Shown here one piece after another: positions 1 to 6,341 of a stretch of DNA of 10,385 bases. Location of the stretch: contig CALBZH010000313.1 of NCBI GenBank assembly GCA_937889795.1, positions 1-10,385 on the forward strand. Direction: 5' to 3'. Numbering within the stretch: position 1 is the first letter of the stretch; each line of letters begins with the position of its first letter. The translations under genes were made by a program, and so were the position numbers. A model generated the notes under the pieces. It had not been told where the DNA came from. It did not search any database and saw only the letters and a program-made list of their open reading frames with translations. The stretch is from an uncultured Syntrophobacteraceae bacterium (GTDB taxonomy: Bacteria; Desulfobacterota; Syntrophobacteria; Syntrophobacterales; Syntrophobacteraceae).

Positions 1-2826
1 CGCCCGCGACCCCTTCACGGCCGCCTGGGCCGTTGTCATCGCACGAGCCAGGTCGCCGCTGAAAAGATGCGCAAACGACATGGTGCTGTAAGAAATACTC
101 ACCCCCGTCATGGACTGGAGCTCCTGGGCGCGAGCGAGGGCCTGCTGAGCCTTTTCGACTCCTGCGGCGCATTGCCCCATCCCGGACAGGGCCGTCCCGA
201 GAAACCCCATGGCCTGGACCCACTCCGCCCAGTTTGCGGTTGCCTCCAGAAGCGGAATCGACTGCTCGAGCAGTTGTCTCGCCTTCGGCAAATACCCCAG
301 GACTTCCATGGCCTGGCCGATGGCGCAGGAAGGGATGGCGATGAGCTCGGGGTCTTTGGAGGCTTGCGCCACCGGCAGCATCTGCATGAACGTTTGGATT
401 GCCTCGCCCACATCGCCGCGCAGGTAGCGGACCCGGCCGAGCCAAAAATGAACCCGTGCCAGCCGAAGGGTATCTTCCGGGCTCAAACCTTCCGGACCTG
501 AAAGGGCACGTGTTGCTGCTTCCGCTTCCGTCAGGAGGCTTAGGGTCTGATCAGGGGCATGGGCACGCCACGACGAAAGCGAGAGCTTGATGATGGTGTC
601 CACGCGCCGCCGACTGTTGGACACGCTCGGCTCCAGCTTCTTGAGAACCTCGAGGGCTCGAGAATAGTGCACCCTGGCTTCCGTGTGGGCAAACAACCGT
701 GCTGCGGCATCCCCGGCCTTGTTGAGATACACGAACGCCTTCTCCCAGTCTTCGCCGCGCAGGAAATGCTCGCTGATGATGCCGCTGTATTCGTTGACAC
801 GCTCCCCGTAAGTGTCCTGCATGGCCTCGCCAATCTTGCGATGAAGCTCCTTGCGGCGGGCGACGAGCAGACTGTTGTAGGCCACTTCCTGCGTCAGGGC
901 ATGCTTGAAGATGTATTCGAGCTCGGGGAATAGCGTTTTCTTATAAATAAATTCCATGCCTTGAAGGTTTAGAAGGCTGGATCGCAGCTCCTCATGCATC
1001 CCCGTGATGACCTGAAGGATGCGATAGGCAAAATCTTTCCCGATGACGGAAGCGACCTGCACGGTCTTCTTGATGGTTTCCTCGAGGCGGTCGATACGGC
1101 TTGCGATCAGTCCCTGCAGGCTGTCCGGCACGTGGATTGCGGGCGATTCGGGGTTCAGCGTATATTCGCCGTCTCGCTTGAGGATGACGCCACTTTCGAG
1201 CAGTGAGCGCGTGAACTCCTCAATATAAAGTGGATTTCCCGCAGACTTGTCCAAAATGAGTCGCGTCACCTCCGATGCGATGTCTCCATCGTCTAGGATA
1301 CTCCGGACGAGCTCGTGGCTTGAGGTGTTGTCGAGCTGGCGGAGACCGATCTGGGAGAAATAGGACTTGTTGCCCCATGGATGGGTGTATTCCGGGCGGA
1401 AGAGCAGGATGATGAGGACACGGCTGTTGGGGAGAAAATCGATTAGGTAGCTGAGCAGCTCCTCCGAGGTCTTGTCAACCCAGTGAAGATCCTCCAAGGC
1501 CAAGACAAGGGGCTTTTCATCTCTGGCGAAGAGAAGCAGGTCTCGCACGGCATCGAAGGTTCTGAGGCGCTTTTGCTGGGGCCGGAGCTGCACGAATTCC
1601 TCATCGTCCACCTTCACGCACAGCAGCTCCTGAAGCGGCGGAATGGCATCCCGAAGGCCAGCCCCGAGCTCACTGAACCTCCGATCGATCTTCTTCTTGA
1701 TATCGAGCTCCATGTCGCCGTCGACGATCCCGAGCCAGCACTTGAGAAGCCCCACGACGGGATAGTAGGCGATGGACTCCCCGTAATGAACGCACTCCCC
1801 TTCAAGGTACGTGTAGTCCCCCGGGGGCAGGAGATGCCTGAATTCAAGCAGGAGCCTTGACTTGCCCACGCCGGGCTCTCCCGTGATGGCGACAATCCGG
1901 CCGGCCCCAGTGCTCGCTTCTTCATAGGCCGCCAGGAGCCGTTTGACCGCACTCTTGCGACCCACAAGCCGAGACATGCCGCGAGCTGCGCGCATGCTGC
2001 TCCGGGTGGAGGTGTCGCACGGCTTGATGAGCTCGAACACCTCCTGGGGCTCGGCCTTGCCCTTCACCTCAACCTTCCCCAGAGACCTGAGCTCGAAGAA
2101 CTCCTCCGCGAGCCGATGAGTATGCTGGGAGACCAAGATCGTTCCCGGAACCGCCAGGGATTGAAGTCGGAAGGCCAGGTTCGTGGTGTCTCCCACGGCC
2201 GTGTAATCCATCCTCAGGTCGTCCCCGATCGCCCCCACGATCACGGGGCCAGAATTCAAGCCCAGCCGCAGGGCGAAGTCGACGCCATATCGGTTCCTCA
2301 CGGTCTCGGCGTAAGCTCGCACACCGTTCTGAATCTGAAGCGCCGCGTGGCAGGCCCTCTGCGCGTGATCCTCGTGGGCTACAGGAGCGCCGAACAGGGC
2401 CATGATGCCATCGCCGGTGAACTGGTTGACGGTGCCTTCGACCTTGTGGATTTCGTCCATCAAGATCCTGAAGGTACCGTCCAGGATTCCATGCACATCC
2501 TCCGGGTCCAACCGCTCGGCAATGGTCGTGAAATTGGAGATATCAGCAAAAAGCACGGTCACAAGCTTCCGCTCACCCTCCATCGAGCTTCGCATGGAAA
2601 GAATCTTATCCACCAGAAACTTCGGGGTGTAGGATTGAGCGCCCTTCTGAGCGAACGCGACGCGAGGAGCCGCAGCGGCAAGGCTGGCTCCGCATTCCAT
2701 GCAGAATCTGCCAGGATGCGGCATCACAGTGCCGCACATGGGGCAGGTGAGCTCCATGCGGGCCCCGCATTCGATGCAGTACTTGGCGTGAGGCGGGTTC
2801 TGGAAGGAACACTTCGGGCAAGTCAT
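1..2826 (-). CDS. Zinc-ribbon / class III nucleotide cyclase / P-loop ATPase / TPR regulator (3' end outside window)
   Basis: The frame is open for 942 codons from ATG 2826 to the left edge; I checked every in-frame triplet and found no stop, so the C-terminus is missing. GGAG lies 6 nt upstream of the ATG and an in-frame stop at 2907-2905 bounds the frame. Two CxxC zinc ribbons come first (C3, C6, C17, C20 and C28, C31, C42, C45). A class III cyclase domain follows (about 88-265): metal-binding D95 in FADISNFT and D139 in QFTGDGIMALFG, transition-state N216 and R220 in GDTTNLAFRL. The substrate-selecting pair is Q135/T209 where Lys and Asp or Thr are usual. A STAND/AAA_16-like ATPase comes next, with Walker A GEPGVGKS (316-323) and Walker B LVLALEDLHWVD (E445, D446). 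The rest is helical with TPR-like character (about 650 onward). The family is cytoplasmic and is thought to make cAMP in response to unknown signals. Architecture is confident; catalytic activity is inferred. Confidence 0.93.
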   Translation of the reverse strand, partial: MTCPKCSFQNPPHAKYCIECGARMELTCPMCGTVMPHPGRFCMECGASLAAAAPRVAFAQKGAQSYTPKFLVDKILSMRSSMEGERKLVTVLFADISNFTTIAERLDPEDVHGILDGTFRILMDEIHKVEGTVNQFTGDGIMALFGAPVAHEDHAQRACHAALQIQNGVRAYAETVRNRYGVDFALRLGLNSGPVIVGAIGDDLRMDYTAVGDTTNLAFRLQSLAVPGTILVSQHTHRLAEEFFELRSLGKVEVKGKAEPQEVFELIKPCDTSTRSSMRAARGMSRLVGRKSAVKRLLAAYEEASTGAGRIVAITGEPGVGKSRLLLEFRHLLPPGDYTYLEGECVHYGESIAYYPVVGLLKCWLGIVDGDMELDIKKKIDRRFSELGAGLRDAIPPLQELLCVKVDDEEFVQLRPQQKRLRTFDAVRDLLLFARDEKPLVLALEDLHWVDKTSEELLSYLIDFLPNSRVLIILLFRPEYTHPWGNKSYFSQIGLRQLDNTSSHELVRSILDDGDIASEVTRLILDKSAGNPLYIEEFTRSLLESGVILKRDGEYTLNPESPAIHVPDSLQGLIASRIDRLEETIKKTVQVASVIGKDFAYRILQVITGMHEELRSSLLNLQGMEFIYKKTLFPELEYIFKHALTQEVAYNSLLVARRKELHRKIGEAMQDTYGERVNEYSGIISEHFLRGEDWEKAFVYLNKAGDAAARLFAHTEARVHYSRALEVLKKLEPSVSNSRRRVDTIIKLSLSSWRAHAPDQTLSLLTEAEAATRALSGPEGLSPEDTLRLARVHFWLGRVRYLRGDVGEAIQTFMQMLPVAQASKDPELIAIPSCAIGQAMEVLGYLPKARQLLEQSIPLLEATANWAEWVQAMGFLGTALSGMGQCAAGVEKAQQALARAQELQSMTGVSISYSTMSFAHLFSGDLARAMTTAQAAVKGSRA

Positions 2827-2903
2827 GCTCTGCTCCAGGGATATGGGGTCGGCGTTTCCCTCAGATCGAGACAGGGACAGCTGGGTGAAACATGGATGAT
2901 GGA

Positions 2904-2933
2904 CTTATAGCAGAATTCGAGCGCTGTTTTCCA
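2904..2933 (-). promoter_or_regulatory. Candidate extended -10 promoter for the cyclase gene
   Basis: Reading the minus strand, TATAAG (2909-2904) is preceded by TGC, giving an extended -10 element. TGGAAA (2933-2928) lies 18 nt upstream as a weak -35 (4 of 6 matches to TTGACA). Transcription would start roughly 70 nt before the ATG at 2826. This is motif matching only, and the -35 is poor. Confidence 0.33.
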
Positions 2934-2938
2934 TACAT

Positions 2939-3100
2939 CATGGGCAAGCATTGCCCGTGCACCCGGTGGAGATTATTTTCCCTGTTGAGGAGGTGCCCGG
3001 CAACGGGAGCCTCGAAAGGAATTCCGACAACGACTCATGATGGGGTCGGTTGAGACCTCGGACAGCGGGCGGTGCCATTCCGCTCGCGTTCTCCGCACCG
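2939..3100 (+). other. Cluster of stem-loops in the divergent intergenic region
   Basis: Between the cyclase gene and the plus-strand gene at 3125 I see a run of inverted repeats. 2939-2947 pairs with 2951-2959 (9 pairs, one wobble, 3-nt loop). 2990-2999 pairs with 3004-3013 (one G/A mismatch, one wobble, GNRA-type GCAA loop). CCGAC 3024-3028 pairs with GTCGG 3045-3049. CGGTGC 3070-3075 pairs with GCACCG 3095-3100. The block could be a structured 5' leader of the 3125 gene, a small RNA, or terminator-like elements insulating the divergent genes. It matches no riboswitch class I recognise. Confidence 0.35.
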
Positions 3101-3124
3101 AAAGGTGAGAAATGAGGTTCCACC

Positions 3125-3733
3125 ATGATGGGCTATCTATTGCTGATGATGGGGCTGCTCTTGTGGACGGCCGCTCCGGCTTCCTCCCAGATTATCGGTC
3201 CACTTGATGACCGCGGCGGGGGGGACATTATACGGCTGGGTAATCGCCTCGCAGCTTTGCCGCAGGGCGTGCAGGGGGTTTTGCCCAATGCGGACACTTC
3301 CGCCAGCACCAATTCCAATTCGGGCTCCACGAATTCTGCTGCATCAGACGAGGTCTTGCGCTTCGGGAGCATGACAGGGGTGTCCGGCTCGCTGGTCGGG
3401 ACGGATCAGATCCGCGGGGTGCTTGCCGGGGGACAACCATGGCAGGTTACTCGAGGCGACGGGCGGCTCCTGAATGATGGGGCACTCACGATTACCGTTG
3501 AGGGCTTGATTCTCGTGGAAGACGGAACTAATCCGGTCTCGGCCTTTCGAGGCCTCGTCAGCTGCCTCACGGCCGACGGAGGCATTGCGAATGTGCTGAC
3601 GGGGGAGTTTTCCGCCAACACGGCGGGTGACGCCCAGATCGAGGACACGCTCGAGCTTCCCTTTCCCTGCTTTGCGCCGCTCGTCTTTGTGACAGACCCT
3701 ACCGGCAACTGGCTCGCGTCAACGGGTGGATAA
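3125..3733 (+). CDS. Secreted protein of unknown function with two conserved-looking cysteines
   Basis: This 202-residue protein has a clear Sec signal peptide: a short hydrophobic N-terminus with likely cleavage after APASS or SQ, near residues 20-22. GAGG sits 7 nt before ATG 3125; the ATG at 3128 is an alternative start. A Ser/Asn/Thr-rich linker (about 57-74, TSASTNSNSGSTNSAAS) separates a short N-terminal part from a beta-rich C-terminal domain (about 80-200). That domain includes LTITVEGLILVEDGTNPV and two cysteines (C147 in LVSCLTADG, C182 in PFPCFAPLVFVT) that could form a disulfide in the periplasm or outside the cell. The C-terminal pattern (FRGLVSC...NVLTGEF...FPCFAPLVFVT...W) resembles uncharacterised exported proteins of environmental bacteria; no function is known to me. 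The gene is divergent from the cyclase gene and convergent with the next gene. Confidence 0.82.
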   Translation: MMGYLLLMMGLLLWTAAPASSQIIGPLDDRGGGDIIRLGNRLAALPQGVQGVLPNADTSASTNSNSGSTNSAASDEVLRFGSMTGVSGSLVGTDQIRGVLAGGQPWQVTRGDGRLLNDGALTITVEGLILVEDGTNPVSAFRGLVSCLTADGGIANVLTGEFSANTAGDAQIEDTLELPFPCFAPLVFVTDPTGNWLASTGG

Positions 3734-3843
3734 CGTGATGAGATCCTCGCGAGCCGGAGCACCGTGCGTAGGAAGCCAACCCGAGCGGCTTTCGGTCAAA
3801 TGGATCACGCGTTCCCAAAAGAACGCCGGATAGGCAAACCAAC

Positions 3844-3882
3844 AGCACCCCCCGGGCGGGGACCTCATGTCCGGGGGGGGCT
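3844..3882. terminator. Strong G/C hairpin between convergent genes, probable bidirectional terminator
   Basis: 3844-3855 pairs with 3871-3882 as a 12-position stem with a single A/G mismatch (CCCCCCGG against CCGGGGGG), and a nested GGAC/GTCC hairpin lies inside. It sits 111 bp after the stop of the 3125 gene and 51 bp beyond the stop of the minus-strand gene at 3933. The T-tract on the plus side is weak (CTTTGAAGGTTT). Smaller hairpins flank it: GCGTTC 3809-3814 with GAACGC 3821-3826, and CGGCT 3893-3897 with AGCCG 3902-3906. Confidence 0.6.
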
Positions 3883-3932
3883 TTGAAGGTTTCGGCTCGT
3901 AAGCCGGTGATACGTTCCCAATAGGCTCAGCC

Positions 3933-4250
3933 CTAGGGCTTCTTGGGAGCTGTGGTCGAGGTCTCGGGCTTTTTCTGCTCGGACTTTTTGGCTTCGCTTT
4001 TCACCTCAACGCTCGCAGCCTTCATGGTGTAATAGACCGTCACCTTGGCCCCGACCTTGAGCTCGCCACCTGAAACCTTTGTGTCCTTGTCCCGGCCGAT
4101 CTCCCACTTTTCCTTGCCCTTTTGAACGACGATCACGTCGTCCTTCACCTCCAGTACCGTCCCCGTCCACTGATACTGGGTCGGGCCAGCCGCAAACGCC
4201 ATCGTGGAGAACAAGACAACCGCAAACAGAACGATCATGCCACGCTTCAT
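3933..4250 (-). CDS. Small exported beta-rich protein, unknown function
   Basis: This 105-residue protein starts at ATG 4250, with a near-perfect ribosome binding site AAAGGAGG (4264-4257) 6 nt upstream. Residues 1-20 form a Sec signal peptide (MKRGMIVLF...AFA, cleaved before AGPTQYQW). The mature domain (about 25-80) reads as alternating short beta strands (TGTVLEVKDDVIVVQKGKEK, VGAKVTVYYTMKAASVEVK), as in a small OB-like or DUF5666-like barrel. The resemblance is my reading of the pattern, not a confirmed match. The last 25 residues are a Lys/Ser/Thr/Pro-rich tail, probably disordered. It lies 61 nt downstream of the methionine-rich gene on the same strand, so the two may share a transcript. 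The family is periplasmic or surface-exposed if the signal peptide is used. Confidence 0.8.
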   Translation of the reverse strand: MKRGMIVLFAVVLFSTMAFAAGPTQYQWTGTVLEVKDDVIVVQKGKEKWEIGRDKDTKVSGGELKVGAKVTVYYTMKAASVEVKSEAKKSEQKKPETSTTAPKKP

Positions 4251-4285
4251 GAAAAACCTCCTTTGGTAAGAAGAGCAAAGCTGGT

Positions 4286-4305
4286 GAGCCCCAACGGCGG
4301 GGCTC
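4286..4305 (-). terminator. Intercistronic hairpin, weak terminator or processing element
   Basis: GAGCCCC (4286-4292) and GGGGCTC (4299-4305) form a perfect 7-bp stem with a 6-nt loop in the 61-nt gap between two minus-strand genes. No U-tract follows on the minus strand (ACCAGCTTTGC), so full rho-independent termination is doubtful. Attenuation or 3'-end protection of the upstream message is equally plausible. Confidence 0.45.
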
Positions 4306-4311
4306 TGGTCC

Positions 4312-4845
4312 CTACTTGAGCAGCATCATTTCCGCGTTCTTCATCAGCACCTCGCCATCCTGCATCATGGTCTGGCCTGCTGAAGGGGTCGCCGTCTTGG
4401 TCATGGACTTCTTTTCGAGATCGGCCATCATCTTCTTCTTGGCATCCACCATCATCTTGGAGCCGTCAATCATCTTCTTCTTGCCGTCGGGGGTTTTCTG
4501 AGCTTGAAGAAGCTTGTCGCCCTCCATGATCATCTCGTAGCCGTCCGACATCATCACTTCACCTTCCAGGGCCGCCCCTTCCTTGATCTGACCATCCTTT
4601 ACCAGGTCGGCCTTCATCATCTTCTTGCCGTCCATCATCTTCTTTGCCCCGTCGAGCATCTCCGCTTGTCCCTGAACGGGCTTCTTGACCCCCATCATCT
4701 CCATGGCGCCTTCTTTGGCCGTTTCCTTGAGTACGTCTTTCATTTGTACCTGAGCAAAGACCATGGCCGAGCTTACCAGCAGAAACAACGCGGCCAATAG
4801 ACACGGGCCAGCCATTTTGATGGATCGGAAGGGCATTCTCTTCAT
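4312..4845 (-). CDS. Exported methionine- and lysine-rich repeat protein, unknown function
   Basis: The chosen start is ATG 4845 (177 residues), because GAGGAG (4857-4852) lies 6 nt upstream and the signal peptide then begins correctly with MKRMPFRSIKMAG. An in-frame ATG at 4887 would add 14 polar residues and has no such site. The signal peptide probably ends AMVFA (residue 31). The mature part has about 24 Met in 146 residues, no His and no Cys. It is built from loose repeats around the pattern M-x-D-G-x-K-M-M, e.g. AEMLDGAKKMMDGKKMM, GEVMMSDGYEMIMEGDKLL, KKMIDGSKMMVDAKKKMM and QTMMQDGEVLMKNAEMM. Strong helix and coiled-coil propensity is expected. Methionine clusters in periplasmic proteins can bind Cu(I) or Ag(I), but no metal role is shown here; a structural helical-repeat role is equally possible. 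Likely co-transcribed with the gene at 3933-4250. Confidence 0.83.
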   Translation of the reverse strand: MKRMPFRSIKMAGPCLLAALFLLVSSAMVFAQVQMKDVLKETAKEGAMEMMGVKKPVQGQAEMLDGAKKMMDGKKMMKADLVKDGQIKEGAALEGEVMMSDGYEMIMEGDKLLQAQKTPDGKKKMIDGSKMMVDAKKKMMADLEKKSMTKTATPSAGQTMMQDGEVLMKNAEMMLLK

Positions 4846-4908
4846 GATGTGCTCCTCTTGGTTATGGGTGGTGGTAACTTGACTCAACGATCATGCGTTT
4901 CAGTTGAT

Positions 4909-4923
4909 ACTATAGATATCTAT
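4909..4923 (-). promoter_or_regulatory. Candidate -10 element overlapping a 12-bp palindrome upstream of the Met-rich gene
   Basis: On the minus strand TATAGT (4914-4909) resembles a -10 box about 65 nt before ATG 4845. It overlaps a perfect palindrome ATAGATATCTAT (4912-4923) that could be an operator. No good -35 is visible at the expected distance, so this is a tentative call in AT-rich sequence where such matches arise by chance. Confidence 0.25.
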
Positions 4924-5313
4924 TTGTGCCATAAGTATATTTCTCACCTCCCTTCTCAACCGCGATACCTTGATGCTCAAAGAAAAGAATACCCACATCC
5001 AGTATCTCAAAATTTAGCCAATCAAGAAGGCATACTTATTACTTCAAGCGCAATCAGATCACATATTGAATATAATAGACAAATAAAGCGAGGTATGGAC
5101 CACATGAATAACCAGCGATAAATTTAGATTCATGATCAATGTTCGGTATTGAGGTGTTGCCAGATCCAAAAGCAAAGGGAGTGCCAAAGTGCTTCGAGTA
5201 AGTGGGTGCCCTGTAAGAGGCTCTTGAGATTGGATTTTTTCTGGTGCTAATAACCCATGTCGGATGTGTGGTAAAAATAAGTCTGAAATTCCAAAAGGTA
5301 AAGTACCGAAATT

Positions 5314-5329
5314 TTCTCACGCGTGAGAA
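5314..5329. promoter_or_regulatory. Perfect 16-bp palindrome, possible operator
   Basis: TTCTCACGCGTGAGAA reads identically on both strands with no spacer and no mismatch. It lies about 125 bp upstream of the plus-strand gene at 5455, exactly where AT-rich sequence gives way to GC-rich sequence. A zero-spacer palindrome of this length suits a dimeric regulator or a methylation or recombination site better than a hairpin. The bound protein is unknown. Confidence 0.4.
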
Positions 5330-5454
5330 CCGCGCGCAAAAAAGGTGCATCGAGCGGCCAGGCTTGGGGCGGCAAACTCCGATGGCGCCGAAGGACGGTT
5401 TCGTGCCATAATACGTGTCATCCATTCTGACCGACGAAAACAGGGAGAGCGCCG

Positions 5455-5997
5455 ATGGAGCACCGGGTCTCCGCGAGACAGCCAGAGCTTGCGCGCATAA
5501 CCCCGACGAGAACCATCATAGGCTGTCGCATGAGGCTGCGCATCGGCCTGAAGAGGCTGGCCTTGGCCGTCTCGCTGGTCTTCTTGGCGCTGATTCCCAG
5601 CGGGGCATTCGCTCAGGAGGACATCACTGACAAGGTGCGGAAGAACACCCCGTTGGCACGGAAGATCCAAGACTTTTGCGCCGCTTATTGTCAGGGCAAC
5701 AAGAGGGAAGGCCATCTCCGGGCTGTCAGTCTGCGCTCCCTTGGGAATGGCCGCTTCCGTGGCGTGATGACCGCCGACTTGAGAAACTGCCAGGAAATGG
5801 AGGAGCCATTCCCGGTCACGGTTTTCGACTGGACGGTTCGCGTGCGGGCGGAAGGGGTTCTGGATTCATCCACCTGTATCTTCGTCGTGGACGCCGTGAC
5901 GTTCCACAATGACCCGTATGGGCTCCTGGAAGGGGCGCTGGAAGACCCCAAAGGTCAGAAGGTCCCCGTTGCCAATTGCAGGCGGCTGCTGCCCTGA
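5455..5997 (+). CDS. Exported five-cysteine protein of unknown function
   Basis: The 180-residue reading from ATG 5455 is supported by AGGGAG 7 nt upstream. It leaves a long basic n-region before the hydrophobic segment LALAVSLVFLALIPSG (35-50) and the likely cleavage at AFA (53). An internal ATG at 5530 (residue 26, MRLRIGLKRL) would give a more ordinary signal peptide but has a weaker upstream site; I cannot decide between them. The mature domain (about 54-180) has C75 and C79 (FCAAYC), C112, C141 and C175, suggesting two disulfides in the periplasm. Beta-strand segments include VTVFDWTVRVRAEGV and CIFVVDAVTFHN. I do not recognise the family. It stands alone: AT-rich DNA upstream, a terminator-like hairpin downstream. 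Confidence 0.8.
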   Translation: MEHRVSARQPELARITPTRTIIGCRMRLRIGLKRLALAVSLVFLALIPSGAFAQEDITDKVRKNTPLARKIQDFCAAYCQGNKREGHLRAVSLRSLGNGRFRGVMTADLRNCQEMEEPFPVTVFDWTVRVRAEGVLDSSTCIFVVDAVTFHNDPYGLLEGALEDPKGQKVPVANCRRLLP

Positions 5998-6012
5998 GGA
6001 AGCAGACATCCC

Positions 6013-6047
6013 CAAAGAGCCTCGTTGATCATGAGGGTGGCTCTTTG
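6013..6047 (+). terminator. Hairpin after the five-cysteine gene
   Basis: CAAAGAGCC (6013-6021) pairs perfectly with GGCTCTTTG (6039-6047), a 9-bp stem starting 16 nt after the stop at 5997. The 17-nt loop contains TGATCA. The 3' side is only moderately T-rich (CTCTTTGTATC). It may terminate the upstream gene or attenuate transcription into the carrier-protein gene, whose ribosome binding site begins about 9 nt later. Confidence 0.55.
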
Positions 6048-6064
6048 TATCATGCAGGAGAATC

Positions 6065-6328
6065 ATGATGCACGAGGAGCAAATTCGTGAGCTGATCCTG
6101 GATCGACTTCGCCAAATCGCCCCGGAGGCGGATATCGAGAACCTCAATCCCGACTTGAGGTATCGCGATCAATTTGGGTTCGACTCGGTGGATTTTCTGA
6201 ACTTTGCGCTTTCGCTGCAGGAGCAGCTGAAGATCGCCATCCCGGAGGAGGATTTTCCCGCCCTCGCAACTCTCAATGGGTGCATGACTTACCTCACATC
6301 GAAGATGCAGACCTTTTCCAAGTCATAA
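6065..6328 (+). CDS. Stand-alone acyl carrier protein
   Basis: This is an 87-residue acidic, four-helix carrier protein of normal length for the family. The phosphopantetheine attachment site is S41 in GFDSVDFLN, which corresponds to the classic DSL(D/E) motif. Helix I is IRELILDRLRQIAPEAD and helix III/IV contains IPEEDFPALATLNGCMTYL. AGGAG ends at 6060; ATG 6065 is 4 nt away and ATG 6068 is 7 nt away, so translation may really begin at the second ATG. The protein would be modified by a 4'-phosphopantetheinyl transferase and carry acyl or other thioester-bound groups in the cytoplasm. No synthase, ligase or transferase of a biosynthetic cluster is beside it. The convergent neighbour (13-bp gap) is a CoA-ligase-like acetyltransferase, so a shared acyl-group theme is conceivable but not shown. 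Confidence 0.88.
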   Translation: MMHEEQIRELILDRLRQIAPEADIENLNPDLRYRDQFGFDSVDFLNFALSLQEQLKIAIPEEDFPALATLNGCMTYLTSKMQTFSKS

Positions 6329-6341
6329 GCTCCGACCCTAA

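Larger units (their letters stand above)
4846..5454. other. 609-bp gene-free interval with an AT-rich island
   Basis: Between the divergent genes at 4845 (minus) and 5455 (plus) I find no convincing gene. By hand count 4921-5280 is about 39% GC, against roughly 68% in a line of the acetyltransferase gene (7081-7140). Open frames here are poor: a 90-codon plus frame at 4849-5121 and a 123-codon minus frame at 5054-5425. Both lack recognisable motifs, good ribosome binding sites and the codon bias of the neighbours. The interval must carry the promoters of both flanking genes. It could also be the remnant of a decayed foreign insertion; I see no inverted-repeat ends or transposase fragment I can name. 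Confidence 0.55.

Noticed and set aside
67..501. Plus-strand open frame of 144 codons
   Set aside because: Antisense shadow of the TPR-like part of the large regulator; low-complexity His/Arg/Leu composition typical of reversed GC-rich codons.
2116..2910. Long plus-strand open frame (264 codons) opposite the cyclase domain
   Set aside because: It is the in-register antisense of the zinc-ribbon/cyclase coding frame, has no recognisable motif and runs against a strongly supported gene.
3833..3907. GGCAAACC followed by stem-loops, reminiscent of a class I cyclic-di-GMP riboswitch
   Set aside because: The second conserved strand (GACGCAAAGCC-type) and the tetraloop receptor are missing, and the element lies downstream of gene ends, not before a start.
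4919..4931. TGGCAC on the minus strand, as in a sigma-54 -24 element
   Set aside because: No GC-containing -12 partner (TTGCA-like) follows at the required spacing.
4849..5121. Plus-strand open frame of 90 codons in the AT-rich island
   Set aside because: Starts inside the leader of the divergent Met-rich gene and reads as random sequence without motifs.
5317..5326. TCAC/GTGA halves of the 16-bp palindrome as a possible CRP site
   Set aside because: CRP sites have TGTGA-N6-TCACA, with the half-sites in the opposite order and a 6-bp spacer; here the halves abut in reverse order.
5054..5425. Minus-strand open frame of 123 codons in the AT-rich island
   Set aside because: No good ribosome binding site, no family motif, aromatic-rich random composition and a span over a sharp composition change; I left it out as a gene but it is part of the island finding.
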